Origin: Actinomycetes bacterium
GTDB taxonomy: Bacteria; Actinomycetota; Acidimicrobiia; Acidimicrobiales; Microtrichaceae
Direction of reading: 5' to 3'
NCBI GenBank assembly: GCA_023389745.1
Contig: JAEWED010000020.1
Location: forward strand, 1-31,160
DNA: 31,160 nt
In this document: piece after piece, positions 6,573 to 18,987 of the stretch
How positions within the stretch are numbered: position 1 is the first letter of the stretch
Layout of the letters: each line of letters opens with the position of its first letter
Position numbers and translations under genes: made by a program
Notes under the pieces: model-generated
Told to the model about the DNA's origin: nothing
Database searches by the model: none
The model's input: only the letters and a program-made list of their open reading frames with translations

Positions 6573-9057
6573 GAAGCCCCGCCCGATCACGATCACCGAG
6601 CCCGTGACGATCACGGTCGACGGTCGCGAGGTCACCGCCCAGAACGGTGAGCTGCTGATCGACGCCTGTGAGCGCAACGACGCCTACGTCCCGCGCTTCT
6701 GCTACCACCCGCGCATGACCCCGGTGGGCATGTGCCGCATGTGCCTCGTCGAGGTCGACACCGGACGTGGTCCGGCGCTGCAGCCGAGCTGCATGATCCC
6801 CGTCGCCGAGGGCATGGTCGTCGACACGACGAACGAGAAGGTGTCCAAGGCGCAGGACGGCATCCTCGAGTTCCTGCTCGCGAACCACCCGCTCGACTGC
6901 CCCGTCTGCGACAAGGGCGGCGAGTGCCCGCTCCAGGACCAGACGATGGCCTACGGCCCGGGCGAGTCCCGCTGGGTCGAGGAGAAGCGCCACTACGAGA
7001 AGCCGATCGCGATCTCCGAGACGGTGTACCTCGACCGCGAGCGCTGCATCCTCTGCGACCGCTGCACCCGCTTCGCGGACGAGGTCGCCGGCGACCCGCT
7101 GATCCACTTCATCGACCGAGGCTCGAACACCCAGGTCGCCACGTTCCCCGACGAGCCGTTCAGCTCGTACTTCTCGGGCAACACCGTCCAGATCTGCCCG
7201 GTGGGAGCGCTCACCGCGAAGCCCTACCGCTTCCGTGCCCGTCCCTGGGACCTCGACGAGGTCGAGTCCACCTGCGCCGGCTGCTCGGTGGGCTGCCGCA
7301 TCACCGTGCAGTCGAGCCGCAACCAGGTGCTGCGCTACCAGGGCGTCGACTCCGACCCGGTGAACTGGTCGTGGCTCTGCGACAAGGGTCGCTTCGGCTT
7401 CGAGGCCGTCAACTCCGACGAGCGCCTCGGTGAGCCGCTGGTCTCGAACGGTTCCGACCTGGTGGCCGCACGCTGGTCCGAGGCACTGTCCCGCGCCACC
7501 GACGCGATCCGCGCCGCGGACCCGTCGTCGGTCGCCGTGCTCGGCGGCGCCCGACTGACCAACGAGTCCGCGTACGCCTGGGCGAAGCTCGCCAAGGGGA
7601 TCATCGGCACCGACCACGTCGACGCCCAGCTCGGCGACGGCCTGCCCGCAGAGGTCGCCCTCGGCCTGCCGGGTGCCACGATCGACGACGTCTGCGCTCC
7701 GGGCGGGACCATCCTCTACCTCGGGCCCGACCCGAAGGAGGAGCTGTCGGTCCTCTACCTGCGGCTGAAGCACGCCGTCGACGTCGACCGTGCGCGCATC
7801 GTCGAGATCACGCCGACCCGCACCGGTCTGTCCCCGTACGCCGCGACGTCGCTGCAGTACCGCCCCGGCGAGCTCGCTGCGCTGGTCCGTGCGCTCGTCA
7901 GCGGCGATGTGCCCGACACCGGTGTCGCCGGTCTCGACGCGGACGTCGTCCGTGCCGCCTCCGAGACGGTCCGCGCCGCGGGTGACGACCTCAAGGTCGT
8001 GCTCGGGCGGGCCAACCTGGCCGAGTCGGCCGGCACGATCGTCGACGCGGCGGTCGCACTGCGCGACGCGGTGCCCGGCGCCCGGTTCCTGGTCGCGCTG
8101 CGGCGAGGCAACGTGCGCGGTGCGCTGCTCGCCGGACTGGCCCCGGGCATGCTGCCCGGCGCCACCTCGCTCGACGCCGGTCGCTCGACCTGGGCCGAGG
8201 CCTGGGGCTCGGTGCCCGCGTCGTCCGGGCTCGACGCCCACGGCATCCTCTCCGCTGCGGCCGACGGCCGCATCGACGTCCTGATCCTGCTCGGCGCCGA
8301 CCCGCTCGCCGACTTCGCGGACCGCTCGCTGGCACGACGTGCCCTGAGCGGCGCCAAGACCGTGATCTCGCTCGACCGCTTCCTCACACAGTCGACCCAG
8401 CAGGCCGACGTCGTGCTGCCGGTCGCCGGCTTCGCCGAGACCGACGGCACCCACACCAACCTCGAGGGTCGGGTCACGGTGCTGAACCAGAAGGTGACGC
8501 CCCCGGGCACCGCTCGCGCCGACTGGCTGATCGCCGCCGAGCTCGCCCAGCGGCTCGGCGCCGACCTGGGCGTCGACTCCTCCGAGGCGCTGTGGGCCGA
8601 GCTGACCTCGACCTCGGCGCTGCATGCGGGCGTGACCGCGGCACAGCTCGCCCGCCCCGAGCACACCGACGGCATCGTGGTCGGCGCCGACGCCACCGCC
8701 TTCAGCGCACCGGAGCCGACCCACGTCGCCCCGAAGAGCGCTTACTCGCTGCGGCTGGTCGTCAACCGGACGCTGTACGACGACGGCTCGTCGATCTCGA
8801 ACTGCCCGTCGTCGGCCTCGCTGGCACCGTCCGCGGCACTGCACCTCGGCACCGCCGACGCCGCACCGCTCGGCATCGAGACCGGCACCCGGGTGACGGT
8901 CAGCTCGTCCAACGGCAGCCTCTCGGTCCCGGCCGTGGTCGACGGCGGCGTCCCCAAGGGCTCCGCGATGCTGCATCACAATCTCGTCGGTGCGGACGCC
9001 GGCGTGCTCGTCTCGGCGGACGACGTCGTGTGCGACATCAGGGTGGAGGTCGGTTGA
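6565..9057 (+). CDS. nuoG: NADH-quinone oxidoreductase subunit G
   Basis: This is the largest peripheral subunit, 830 residues from ATG 6565. A ferredoxin-like domain binds [2Fe-2S] through C46, C57, C60 and C76. The N5 motif HPLDCPVCDKGGEC (one His, three Cys) and the N4 motif CILCDRC with a later ICPVG follow. The extra N7 site is present as STCAGCSVGC and, 27 residues on, WLCDKGRF (Cx2Cx3Cx27C). The rest is a molybdopterin-oxidoreductase-like domain without visible cofactor chemistry, as usual for NuoG. I prefer the ATG, which overlaps the nuoF stop by eight bases, over GTG 6550. The stop shares one base with the nuoH ATG. Confidence 0.96.
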   Translation: MSEKPRPITITEPVTITVDGREVTAQNGELLIDACERNDAYVPRFCYHPRMTPVGMCRMCLVEVDTGRGPALQPSCMIPVAEGMVVDTTNEKVSKAQDGILEFLLANHPLDCPVCDKGGECPLQDQTMAYGPGESRWVEEKRHYEKPIAISETVYLDRERCILCDRCTRFADEVAGDPLIHFIDRGSNTQVATFPDEPFSSYFSGNTVQICPVGALTAKPYRFRARPWDLDEVESTCAGCSVGCRITVQSSRNQVLRYQGVDSDPVNWSWLCDKGRFGFEAVNSDERLGEPLVSNGSDLVAARWSEALSRATDAIRAADPSSVAVLGGARLTNESAYAWAKLAKGIIGTDHVDAQLGDGLPAEVALGLPGATIDDVCAPGGTILYLGPDPKEELSVLYLRLKHAVDVDRARIVEITPTRTGLSPYAATSLQYRPGELAALVRALVSGDVPDTGVAGLDADVVRAASETVRAAGDDLKVVLGRANLAESAGTIVDAAVALRDAVPGARFLVALRRGNVRGALLAGLAPGMLPGATSLDAGRSTWAEAWGSVPASSGLDAHGILSAAADGRIDVLILLGADPLADFADRSLARRALSGAKTVISLDRFLTQSTQQADVVLPVAGFAETDGTHTNLEGRVTVLNQKVTPPGTARADWLIAAELAQRLGADLGVDSSEALWAELTSTSALHAGVTAAQLARPEHTDGIVVGADATAFSAPEPTHVAPKSAYSLRLVVNRTLYDDGSSISNCPSSASLAPSAALHLGTADAAPLGIETGTRVTVSSSNGSLSVPAVVDGGVPKGSAMLHHNLVGADAGVLVSADDVVCDIRVEVG

Positions 9058-10280
9058 TGCTCTCCAGTGTGGTCGGCGATCCGCTCCTGTCGGGTGGCAT
9101 CGGCTTCGACCAGATCCTCATCGTCCTGTTGAAGGTCGTCATCGGGTTCGTCGGGCTGCTGCTCTCGGTCATCCTCATGGTCTGGTTCGAGCGCAAGCTC
9201 GTCTCGGACATGCAGAACCGCATCGGCCCGAACCGTGCCGGTCCCTTCGGTCTCTTCCAGACGCTCGCTGATGGCATGAAGCTCCTGCTCAAGGAGGACC
9301 TCATGCCCGAGAAGGCGGACCGCTTCGTGTTCCGCCTGGCGCCGTTCCTGTTGCTCGTCCCCGCGTTCGTGACGTTCGCGATCGTGCCGATCGCCGGCAA
9401 CTTCAACGACGGCAAGGACGGCATCGTCACCATCCTCGGCGAGCAGACCTACATGCAGGTCGCCGACCCGCAGATGGGCATCCTGCTGTTCCTGGCGATG
9501 TCGTCGATCGCGGTCTACGGCGTCATGCTCGCCGGCTGGTCGTCGGGCTCGAAGTACCCGCTGCTCGGCTCGGTGCGCGCCACCGCCCAGATGGTCTCCT
9601 ACGAGGCCGCGCTGGGCCTGTCGCTCGCCGCGGTGCTGCTCGTCGCCGGTTCGCTGTCGACGAACCAGATCGTCGCCGAGCAGGCCGGGTTCCAGTGGAA
9701 CCTCTGGATGACCGGCCTGGTGCCGTTCGTGATCTTCACCATCGCCGGCACCGCCGAGCTGAACCGCCCGCCGTTCGACCTGGTCGAGGCCGAGCAGGAG
9801 CTCGTCGGCGGCTTCCACACCGAGTACTCCTCGTTCCGGTTCGCGATGTTCTACCTGGCGGAGTTCCTCAACACCGTCACCATGTCGGCGATCATCGTCA
9901 CCCTGTTCTTCGGTGGCCCGTCCGGCCCCGACTTCGGGATCACCGGGTGGGTGTCGGACTACCTCCTTCCCTTCATCTGGTTCTTCCTGAAGGTCATGGT
10001 CTTCCTGTGCATGTTCGTCCTGCTGCGCGGCACGCTGCCCCGCCTGCGCTACGACCAGCTCATGGACCTGGGCTGGAAGCTGCTCATCCCGCTGTCGCTG
10101 GGCTGGCTGCTGCTGCTCGTCGGCGTGCGCGTCGGCGCCGACCAGGACTGGAACCTGGCAGTGGTCGTCGGCGTCGCCGTGCTCGGCCTGGTGGTCGGTG
10201 CCGGACTGCTCAAGCTGGCGATCCGCTCCTCCGCAGCGAAGCGTGAGCTCGCGCTCGAACCGTCAGGAGAGTCCCGCTGA
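9057..10280 (+). CDS. nuoH: NADH-quinone oxidoreductase subunit H
   Basis: NuoH is the membrane subunit that joins the peripheral arm and lines the quinone channel. It has 407 residues and about eight to nine membrane helices. The family signatures are clear: WFERKLVSDMQNRIGPNRAG followed by GLFQTLADGMKLLLKE near the N-terminus, and AELNRPPFDLVEAEQELVGG in the middle, with the acidic residues of the E-channel. The ATG overlaps the nuoG stop by one base, and the stop overlaps the nuoI ATG by one base. The C-terminal 20 residues are a short charged tail. Confidence 0.97.
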   Translation: MLSSVVGDPLLSGGIGFDQILIVLLKVVIGFVGLLLSVILMVWFERKLVSDMQNRIGPNRAGPFGLFQTLADGMKLLLKEDLMPEKADRFVFRLAPFLLLVPAFVTFAIVPIAGNFNDGKDGIVTILGEQTYMQVADPQMGILLFLAMSSIAVYGVMLAGWSSGSKYPLLGSVRATAQMVSYEAALGLSLAAVLLVAGSLSTNQIVAEQAGFQWNLWMTGLVPFVIFTIAGTAELNRPPFDLVEAEQELVGGFHTEYSSFRFAMFYLAEFLNTVTMSAIIVTLFFGGPSGPDFGITGWVSDYLLPFIWFFLKVMVFLCMFVLLRGTLPRLRYDQLMDLGWKLLIPLSLGWLLLLVGVRVGADQDWNLAVVVGVAVLGLVVGAGLLKLAIRSSAAKRELALEPSGESR

Positions 10281-11371
10281 TGGGGTACCTCGAGGGATTC
10301 GGCGTCACGATCAAGAAGTGGTTCGGCGTCAACACCGACTCCGGCCGCAGGGTCACCCTGCAGTACCCGGAGCAGACCCGCCCGAAGCCGGAGCGCTTCC
10401 ACGGCCGTCACGTGCTCAACCGGTACGACGACGGCATGGAGAAGTGCATCGGCTGCGAGCTCTGCGCCGGTGTCTGCCCCGCGAAGTGCATCTACGTGCG
10501 CGGCCAGGACAACGATCCCGAGGATCCGACGTCGCCCGGCGAGCGGTTCGGCTTCGTCTACGAGATCAACTACCTGCGGTGCATCCACTGCGACCTCTGC
10601 GTCGAGGCGTGCCCGACCGAGGCGATCACCGAGACGAAGATGTTCGAGTTCGCGTTCACGAACCGCTCGGACGCGATCTACACCAAGAGCGAGCTGCTCG
10701 TCGGCGACGACGGTCGTCCCCAGCAGCTGCCCTGGGAGAACTGGGAGGGCGGCTTCGACGCCGCCGCCGACAGCTCCGGCTGGATGCGCGCGACCGCGCC
10801 GTCGGGTGACGCCGACTTCGTGGGCATCGTCGCCTGGGCCGGCGAGCTCGGCTACGGCGTCCGTCCGCCCGAGCACCTCGTCGTCGACGAGCCGGCCGAC
10901 GGCCACGACGACCACGCTCACGGCCATGACGACCACGGCCACGACGACCACGGCCACGACGACCACGGCCACGATGAGCACGGCCACGATGAGCACGGTC
11001 ACGGCGACCCGGAGCTTCCGGTCGCGCCGTCCGACCTCCTCGACGTGCCCGAGGCGGTCGAGGAGCGCGTCCCCGCTGACGCCGAGCCCGCGGCTGACGT
11101 GCCCGAGTCGCTGACCGCCGCCGAGGCGAAGCCGCTGCTCGTCGACGCCGTCGAGACCGAGGCCGACACGACCGAAGCTCCCGCGACTGAGGCCCCCGCG
11201 ACCGACGAGGGCGCGGCCGACGACGCAGCGACCGACGAGAAGGCCGCCGATGACGAGGCGCCGTCCGAGGGCGAGGCGTCCACGGCCGGGTTCTTCGACG
11301 CTCCCGAGGCCCCGGCCGACGAGTCGCAGGGCCGCCGCCGCTTCGGACGCAGGAAGGGTGACCGCCCATGA
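10280..11371 (+). CDS. nuoI: NADH-quinone oxidoreductase subunit I with long His/Asp-repeat and acidic tail
   Basis: NuoI carries clusters N6a and N6b, which lead electrons to NuoB. The two [4Fe-4S] sets are C56, C59, C62, C66 and C101, C104, C107, C111, each followed by Pro. The protein has 363 residues, about twice the usual 160-210. After the ferredoxin-like core (to about residue 150), residues 208-243 are repeats of GHDDH and GHDEH with 14 His. An Ala/Glu/Asp/Thr-rich stretch then ends in a basic RRRFGRRKGDRP. The tail should be cytoplasmic, like the rest of NuoI, and could bind divalent metals; that is inference. AGGAG at 10265-10269 precedes the ATG. The stop overlaps nuoJ as ATGA. Confidence 0.95.
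   Translation: MGYLEGFGVTIKKWFGVNTDSGRRVTLQYPEQTRPKPERFHGRHVLNRYDDGMEKCIGCELCAGVCPAKCIYVRGQDNDPEDPTSPGERFGFVYEINYLRCIHCDLCVEACPTEAITETKMFEFAFTNRSDAIYTKSELLVGDDGRPQQLPWENWEGGFDAAADSSGWMRATAPSGDADFVGIVAWAGELGYGVRPPEHLVVDEPADGHDDHAHGHDDHGHDDHGHDDHGHDEHGHDEHGHGDPELPVAPSDLLDVPEAVEERVPADAEPAADVPESLTAAEAKPLLVDAVETEADTTEAPATEAPATDEGAADDAATDEKAADDEAPSEGEASTAGFFDAPEAPADESQGRRRFGRRKGDRP
10901..11008 (+). repeat. 15-bp tandem repeat encoding GHDDH/GHDEH in nuoI
   Basis: Six 15-bp units, plus a short AH insertion after the first, encode GHDDH four times and GHDEH twice, ending in GHGD. Most DNA units read GGCCACGACGACCAC, and the two GHDEH units share ATGAG. The near-identity of units at the DNA level suggests expansion by slippage rather than old divergence. 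The unit is a multiple of three, so changes in copy number keep the frame. Confidence 0.9.
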
Positions 11372-12045
11372 GGGTCGAGATGTTCACGTTCCTCCTCACC
11401 GGCGCGATCTGCCTCGGCGGTGCGCTGGGCGTGGTGCTGTTCCGCAACCCGGTGCACAACGCCCTGTCGCTCGTCGCGACGCTCTTCGGTGTCGCCGTGC
11501 TCTTCATCGCCCAGGAGGCGTACTTCCTCGCGGCGATCCAGGTGATCGTCTACGCGGGTGCGATCGTCATCCTGTTCCTGTTCGTGATCATGCTGCTCGG
11601 CGTCGACAGGGTGGAGTCGATCGAACAGGAACCGCTGCTCGGCCAGCGGCCCGTCGCCGCGGTGCTCGGCATCGCGATCCTCGGCCTGACGCTGACCGCC
11701 CTGTTCTCGACCGCCGCCGAGGTCACCGGCGACACGTCGGTGCTGGCCCCGCTCGACCCGGAGATCCCCGACATCGAACGCCTCGGTCGAGTGCTGTTCA
11801 CCGACTACATCTTCGCCTTCGAGATCACCGCCGTCCTGCTCACGATCGCCGTCATCGGCGCCGTGGTGCTCGCCCGGCGTGCCGGCGCAGCGATCGACCT
11901 CGGCGAGTTCCCCGACGGGACCGCCAAGGACGTGCGCGACGCCCATCAGGCGGCCAGGGTCGCCGCCGTCGAAGCCGATGCCGGGGCCGGAGATGCCTCG
12001 ACCGACGCCGCACCCGAGGCCGACGCCGAGGGGAGTGAGGGCTGA
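11368..12045 (+). CDS. nuoJ: NADH-quinone oxidoreductase subunit J
   Basis: NuoJ is a membrane subunit with five helices, 225 residues here. The third helix, YAGAIVILFLFVIMLL, holds the conserved Tyr and Gly that form the flexible pi-bulge in known complexes. The helices end near residue 175. The remaining 50 residues are a soluble Ala/Asp/Glu tail not needed for the fold, in line with the acidic tails of other subunits in this operon. The ATG overlaps the nuoI stop (ATGA), with AGGAAGG at 11351-11357 upstream. The stop shares one base with the nuoK ATG. Confidence 0.96.
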   Translation: MRVEMFTFLLTGAICLGGALGVVLFRNPVHNALSLVATLFGVAVLFIAQEAYFLAAIQVIVYAGAIVILFLFVIMLLGVDRVESIEQEPLLGQRPVAAVLGIAILGLTLTALFSTAAEVTGDTSVLAPLDPEIPDIERLGRVLFTDYIFAFEITAVLLTIAVIGAVVLARRAGAAIDLGEFPDGTAKDVRDAHQAARVAAVEADAGAGDASTDAAPEADAEGSEG

Positions 12046-12353
12046 TGCTCGAACTGACCCAGACCTGGTACCTGGTCCTGGCCGCCCTGATCTTCACGAT
12101 CGGCGCGGTGGGCCTCATGGTCCGCAAGAACCCGCTCGTGATGTTCATGTGCGTCGAGCTCATGCTCAACGCCGTGAACCTGTCCTTCGTGGCGTTCTCA
12201 CGGGCGCTCGACGACGTCGCCGGACAGGCGATCGTCTTCTTCGTACTGGTGGTCGCCGCCGCCGAGGTCGTGGTCGGCCTCGGGATCATCGTGGCGATCA
12301 TGCGTCGGCGCGAGGGCGCAGACGCCGACGACATCTCGTTGATGAGGGGCTGA
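12045..12353 (+). CDS. nuoK: NADH-quinone oxidoreductase subunit K
   Basis: This is a short membrane subunit with three helices, 102 residues, the usual length. The two family glutamates are present, in CVELMLNAVNLSFVAF (helix 2) and AAAEVVVGLGIIVAIMRRR (helix 3). They lie on the proton path between the E-channel and the antiporter-like subunits. The ATG overlaps the nuoJ stop by one base. GAGGGG near the 3' end (12344-12349) serves as the ribosome binding site of nuoL. Confidence 0.97.
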   Translation: MLELTQTWYLVLAALIFTIGAVGLMVRKNPLVMFMCVELMLNAVNLSFVAFSRALDDVAGQAIVFFVLVVAAAEVVVGLGIIVAIMRRREGADADDISLMRG

Positions 12354-12357
12354 CCGG

Positions 12358-16090
<3,733 letters not shown>

Positions 16091-16094
<4 letters not shown>

Positions 16095-17656
16095 TCGCGT
16101 CGCTGCTGCAGGACGACACCCCGTTGACGACGCTCGTCGACACCGCCGCCGCTCCGGTGACCCCGGAGATCGTCTGGTCGGCCATCGCTCCGAACCTGGT
16201 CCTCATGGTCGGCGGCGTGCTGCTGCTGACGGTGGTCTCGCTGCTGCGTGGCCGCACTCCCGCGTGGTTCTACACGGGCTGGACCGTGCTCACCGCGGCG
16301 CTGTCGATCGCGATGGTCGTGCCGCTGTGGAACCGCGTGCAGGACGAGGGCCCGTCGTCGGTCATGGCCGGCGCGGTCGGGCTCGACGGCTTCTCGCTGT
16401 TCGTCACGGTGGTCATCGGCATCTCGGTGATCCTCGGCGCGCTGCTGCTCGACGGCTACCTGCAGCGTGAGGGCCTGGTCGGTCCCGAGTGGTACGTGCT
16501 GCTGCTCCTGTCGGCCTCGGGCGGCGTGACCATGGCCTCGGCCAACGACCTCATCGTGCTGTTCGTCGGCCTCGAGATCCTCTCGGTCGCCGTGTACGTG
16601 CTCGCAGCGATGCACTCCAAGCGGGTGTCGTCGCAGGAGGCGGGCATGAAGTACTTCGTGCTCGGCGCGTTCGCCTCGGCCTTCCTGCTCTACGGCATCG
16701 CCCTGACCTACGGCGCGACCGGCTCGACGAACCTGGTGCACATCCAGGCGTTCCTGTCCGAGACCGTCCTGACCCAGAACGGCCTGCTGCTGGCGGGTCT
16801 CGCGTTCATGCTCGTCGGGTTCGGCTTCAAGGTCGGCGCGGTGCCGTTCCACTCGTGGGTGCCCGACGTGTACCAGGGGTCGCCGTCGCCGATCACGGCG
16901 TTCATGGCCTCGGGCGTGAAGGTCGCCGGCTTCGCCGGTCTGCTCCGGGTCTTCGTCGTCACCTTCGGCCCGACCTACGGCGACGACTGGAGGCCGATGG
17001 TCTACGCCCTCGCCGTGCTGAGCCTGGTGCTCGGCAGCGTGCTCGCCATCGTGCAGACCAACGTCAAGCGGATGCTCGCCTACTCGTCGATCAGCCACGC
17101 CGGCTTCATCCTGGTGGCGGTCGAGGCCGCCTCCGACCAGGGCACGTCGGCGGCGCTGTTCTACCTGGCGGCCTACACGTTCATGGTGGCCGGCAGCTTC
17201 GGCATCGTGGCGATCGTGGGACGCGGCGGCGACGGCCTGCACACGCTCGACGACTACAAGGGCCTGGCCCGCACCCGTCCCGGCATCGCCCTGCTGTTCA
17301 CGGTGTTCCTGCTCGCCCAGGCCGGCGTGCCCTTCACCGGTGGCTTCCTGGCGAAGTTCTACGTGATCAACTCGGTCGTCGCCGAGGGCCAGTACGTGCT
17401 CGGCGTGATCGCCATGGTGTCGGCAGTGGTCGCCGCGTTCCTGTACCTGCGCATCGTCGTGGCGATGTACTTCGACGGGAACACCTACGGCGGCGAGCTC
17501 GCCGAGCTGGCCGGCCCGAAGATCACCGTGCCCGTCGGGGCAGGCCTGGCGCTCGGCATCGCGGTCATCGGGACGCTCTGGCTCGGCATCGTGCCCGGCC
17601 CGATCACCCAGGTCGCGAACGACGCCGTCGCCCAGCTGGTCGCCTTCGCCCCCTGA
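16091..17656 (+). CDS. nuoN: NADH-quinone oxidoreductase subunit N
   Basis: NuoN is the antiporter-like subunit nearest the peripheral arm, 521 residues with about 14 helices. LFVGLEILSVAVYVLAA carries the helix-5 Glu. The core VPFHSWVPDVYQGSPSPITAFMASGVKVAGF is strongly conserved. The first 30 residues before helix 1 are a short polar leader. GAGAAGGA at 16081-16088 precedes the ATG closely. This is the last gene of the nuo operon; no convincing hairpin with a T-tract follows its stop. Confidence 0.96.
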
Positions 17657-17772
17657 TCCCAGCGCTCTCGGCACGCTCGGGCTCGTCGTCACCCGGCGGG
17701 CGGGGCAATTGCCTACTGGACGTGGGTGCGCCTGCCGACAAGTATTCGAGAGCTGGTGCAGAGGAGTGGGGC
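17657..17772 (+). other. Spacer after the nuo operon
   Basis: These 116 bases lie between nuoN and the next gene. I see no clear terminator. A perfect 10-bp palindrome, GGCAATTGCC, lies at 17704-17713, the only AT-rich point in the spacer. It could belong to a promoter or operator for the downstream gene, but no well-spaced -35/-10 pair is evident. GAGGAG at 17761-17766 is the ribosome binding site of the gene at 17773. Confidence 0.4.
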
Positions 17773-18915
17773 ATGACCGACGGCGGACGCGCGAGGACGG
17801 CGGGCATCGTCGCGCTCGTCGCGGCGCTGGTCCTCGTCGTCTCGGTCGCAGCGGGCACCGCGTTCGCCGGCGCTGCTCCGGCTGCTTCGCAACAGTCAGA
17901 TCCGCCCGGCAACATCTCGGTCGACTTCACGCCCTCGGGCACCGGCGGCATCTGCATGCCGGCGTTCTTCTCGATCCGTCACTCCGTCGGCGGTGACGCC
18001 CGGACCTTCCGCCTCCGCATCGAGGTGACCGCGCCGCTGTGCAGCCGCCTCGACGCCGTCGCGGTCATCTACTCCATGCCGGGCAACGGCGTCGCCTGGC
18101 CCCAGCAGTTCGTCGAGTCCCGTGGTTTCAGCCTGCAGCAGCCGGGCGTCACCGAGATCGTGTTCTCCAAGACCTGCGACGCCGTGCAGTTCGACGTCGT
18201 CACCGGGGCCACTCCCGCCACCATCTCGCCGACCGGGCCGTGGCACGGACCGCTGCTGTTCCCGTTCGACCTGAACACCTCGCAGCAGTGGTGGGGGTGC
18301 GGCCCGACCCCGACGACCACCACCAGCACGACGACGACGTCGAGCACCACCACGACCATCGCGAACGACTGCGACCGCTACACGCCCTCGGCCGTCACCG
18401 TGTCGCCGCTCGTCGCCGCACCTGGCGACGTGCTCACCGTGTCGGGCAGCGGCACTCCGGGCACCCTGATCCAGGCGGTCCTGCGCCCCGCGGGCAGTGG
18501 CCCGGGCACCGTCACCGCACTCTCCGACACCGTGCTGGTCCAACCGGACGGGTCGTGGACCACCCCGCTCGCCGTTCCGCCGACCGCCGAGCCTGGCGAG
18601 TACGACGTCGCCGCGCACGCGGTGGACTGCGACGGCGAGACGATCGCCGGCGTCACGATCGACGTCGACGGCGAGACCTCGACCCCGCCGTCCACGGAAC
18701 CGCCCGTGGTCGCAGGTGACTCGGTCGTTGCCGAGCTGCCTGCCGAGGCCGTCGTGCTCGGGGACAGCGTCTCGCGTGGAGACGCCGGAGGCCGGTCCGG
18801 TGCGGCCGGTCTCGCGTTCACCGGGGCCGGCGCTCGGCTGCCGGTCGTCGTCGCCGTGGCGCTGATCGCCGCGGGCGGACTGCTGCTGCTCCGGTCGCGC
18901 CGTCAGCGCTCCTGA
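17773..18915 (+). CDS. Secreted surface protein with Thr-rich linker and LAFTG sortase-type C-terminus
   Basis: I do not know a specific name for this 380-residue protein. Residues 1-35 form a signal peptide with a long Ala/Val core. Residues 40-175 are a soluble domain with five Cys. A Thr/Ser linker follows (about 178-196). An Ig-like beta domain (about 200-300) contains VSPLVAAPGDVLTVSGSG and a later GEYDVAAHAVDCDG. The end has LAFTG at 347-351, a hydrophobic helix and RSRRQRS, the layout of a cell-wall sorting signal. LAxTG fits class E sortase substrates of actinobacteria, by analogy. The start is ATG 17773, with GGAG six bases upstream. It is probably exported and anchored, role unknown. 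Confidence 0.8.
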   Translation: MTDGGRARTAGIVALVAALVLVVSVAAGTAFAGAAPAASQQSDPPGNISVDFTPSGTGGICMPAFFSIRHSVGGDARTFRLRIEVTAPLCSRLDAVAVIYSMPGNGVAWPQQFVESRGFSLQQPGVTEIVFSKTCDAVQFDVVTGATPATISPTGPWHGPLLFPFDLNTSQQWWGCGPTPTTTTSTTTTSSTTTTIANDCDRYTPSAVTVSPLVAAPGDVLTVSGSGTPGTLIQAVLRPAGSGPGTVTALSDTVLVQPDGSWTTPLAVPPTAEPGEYDVAAHAVDCDGETIAGVTIDVDGETSTPPSTEPPVVAGDSVVAELPAEAVVLGDSVSRGDAGGRSGAAGLAFTGAGARLPVVVAVALIAAGGLLLLRSRRQRS

Positions 18916-18940
18916 GGGTCGGTCGGCCGGGCCTCCCCGG

Positions 18941-18968
18941 TTGCGAACGGAGATCCGCCGGTTAGCCT
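18941..18968 (+). promoter_or_regulatory. Candidate sigma-70-type promoter
   Basis: TTGCGA (18941-18946), a 16-base spacer and TAGCCT (18963-18968) match a housekeeping actinobacterial promoter. The expected transcript would start about 13 bases before the ATG at 18988, giving a very short leader. It lies in the 72-base gap after the surface protein gene. Confidence 0.5.
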
Positions 18969-18987
18969 GGTGTCCCGGTGACGACTC

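Noticed and set aside
6493..8979. Very long open frame on the minus strand opposite nuoG
   Set aside because: It is rich in Arg, Asp, Gly and Val, lacks any family motif, and mirrors a conserved NuoG gene. Long antisense frames are expected in GC-rich DNA. The same applies to long minus frames opposite nuoD, nuoL, nuoM, nuoN and the 18988 gene.
18927..18940. Terminator hairpin CCGGG-CCTC-CCCGG after the surface protein gene
   Set aside because: The stem is only five pairs with no T-tract, and it abuts the -35 of a better supported promoter.
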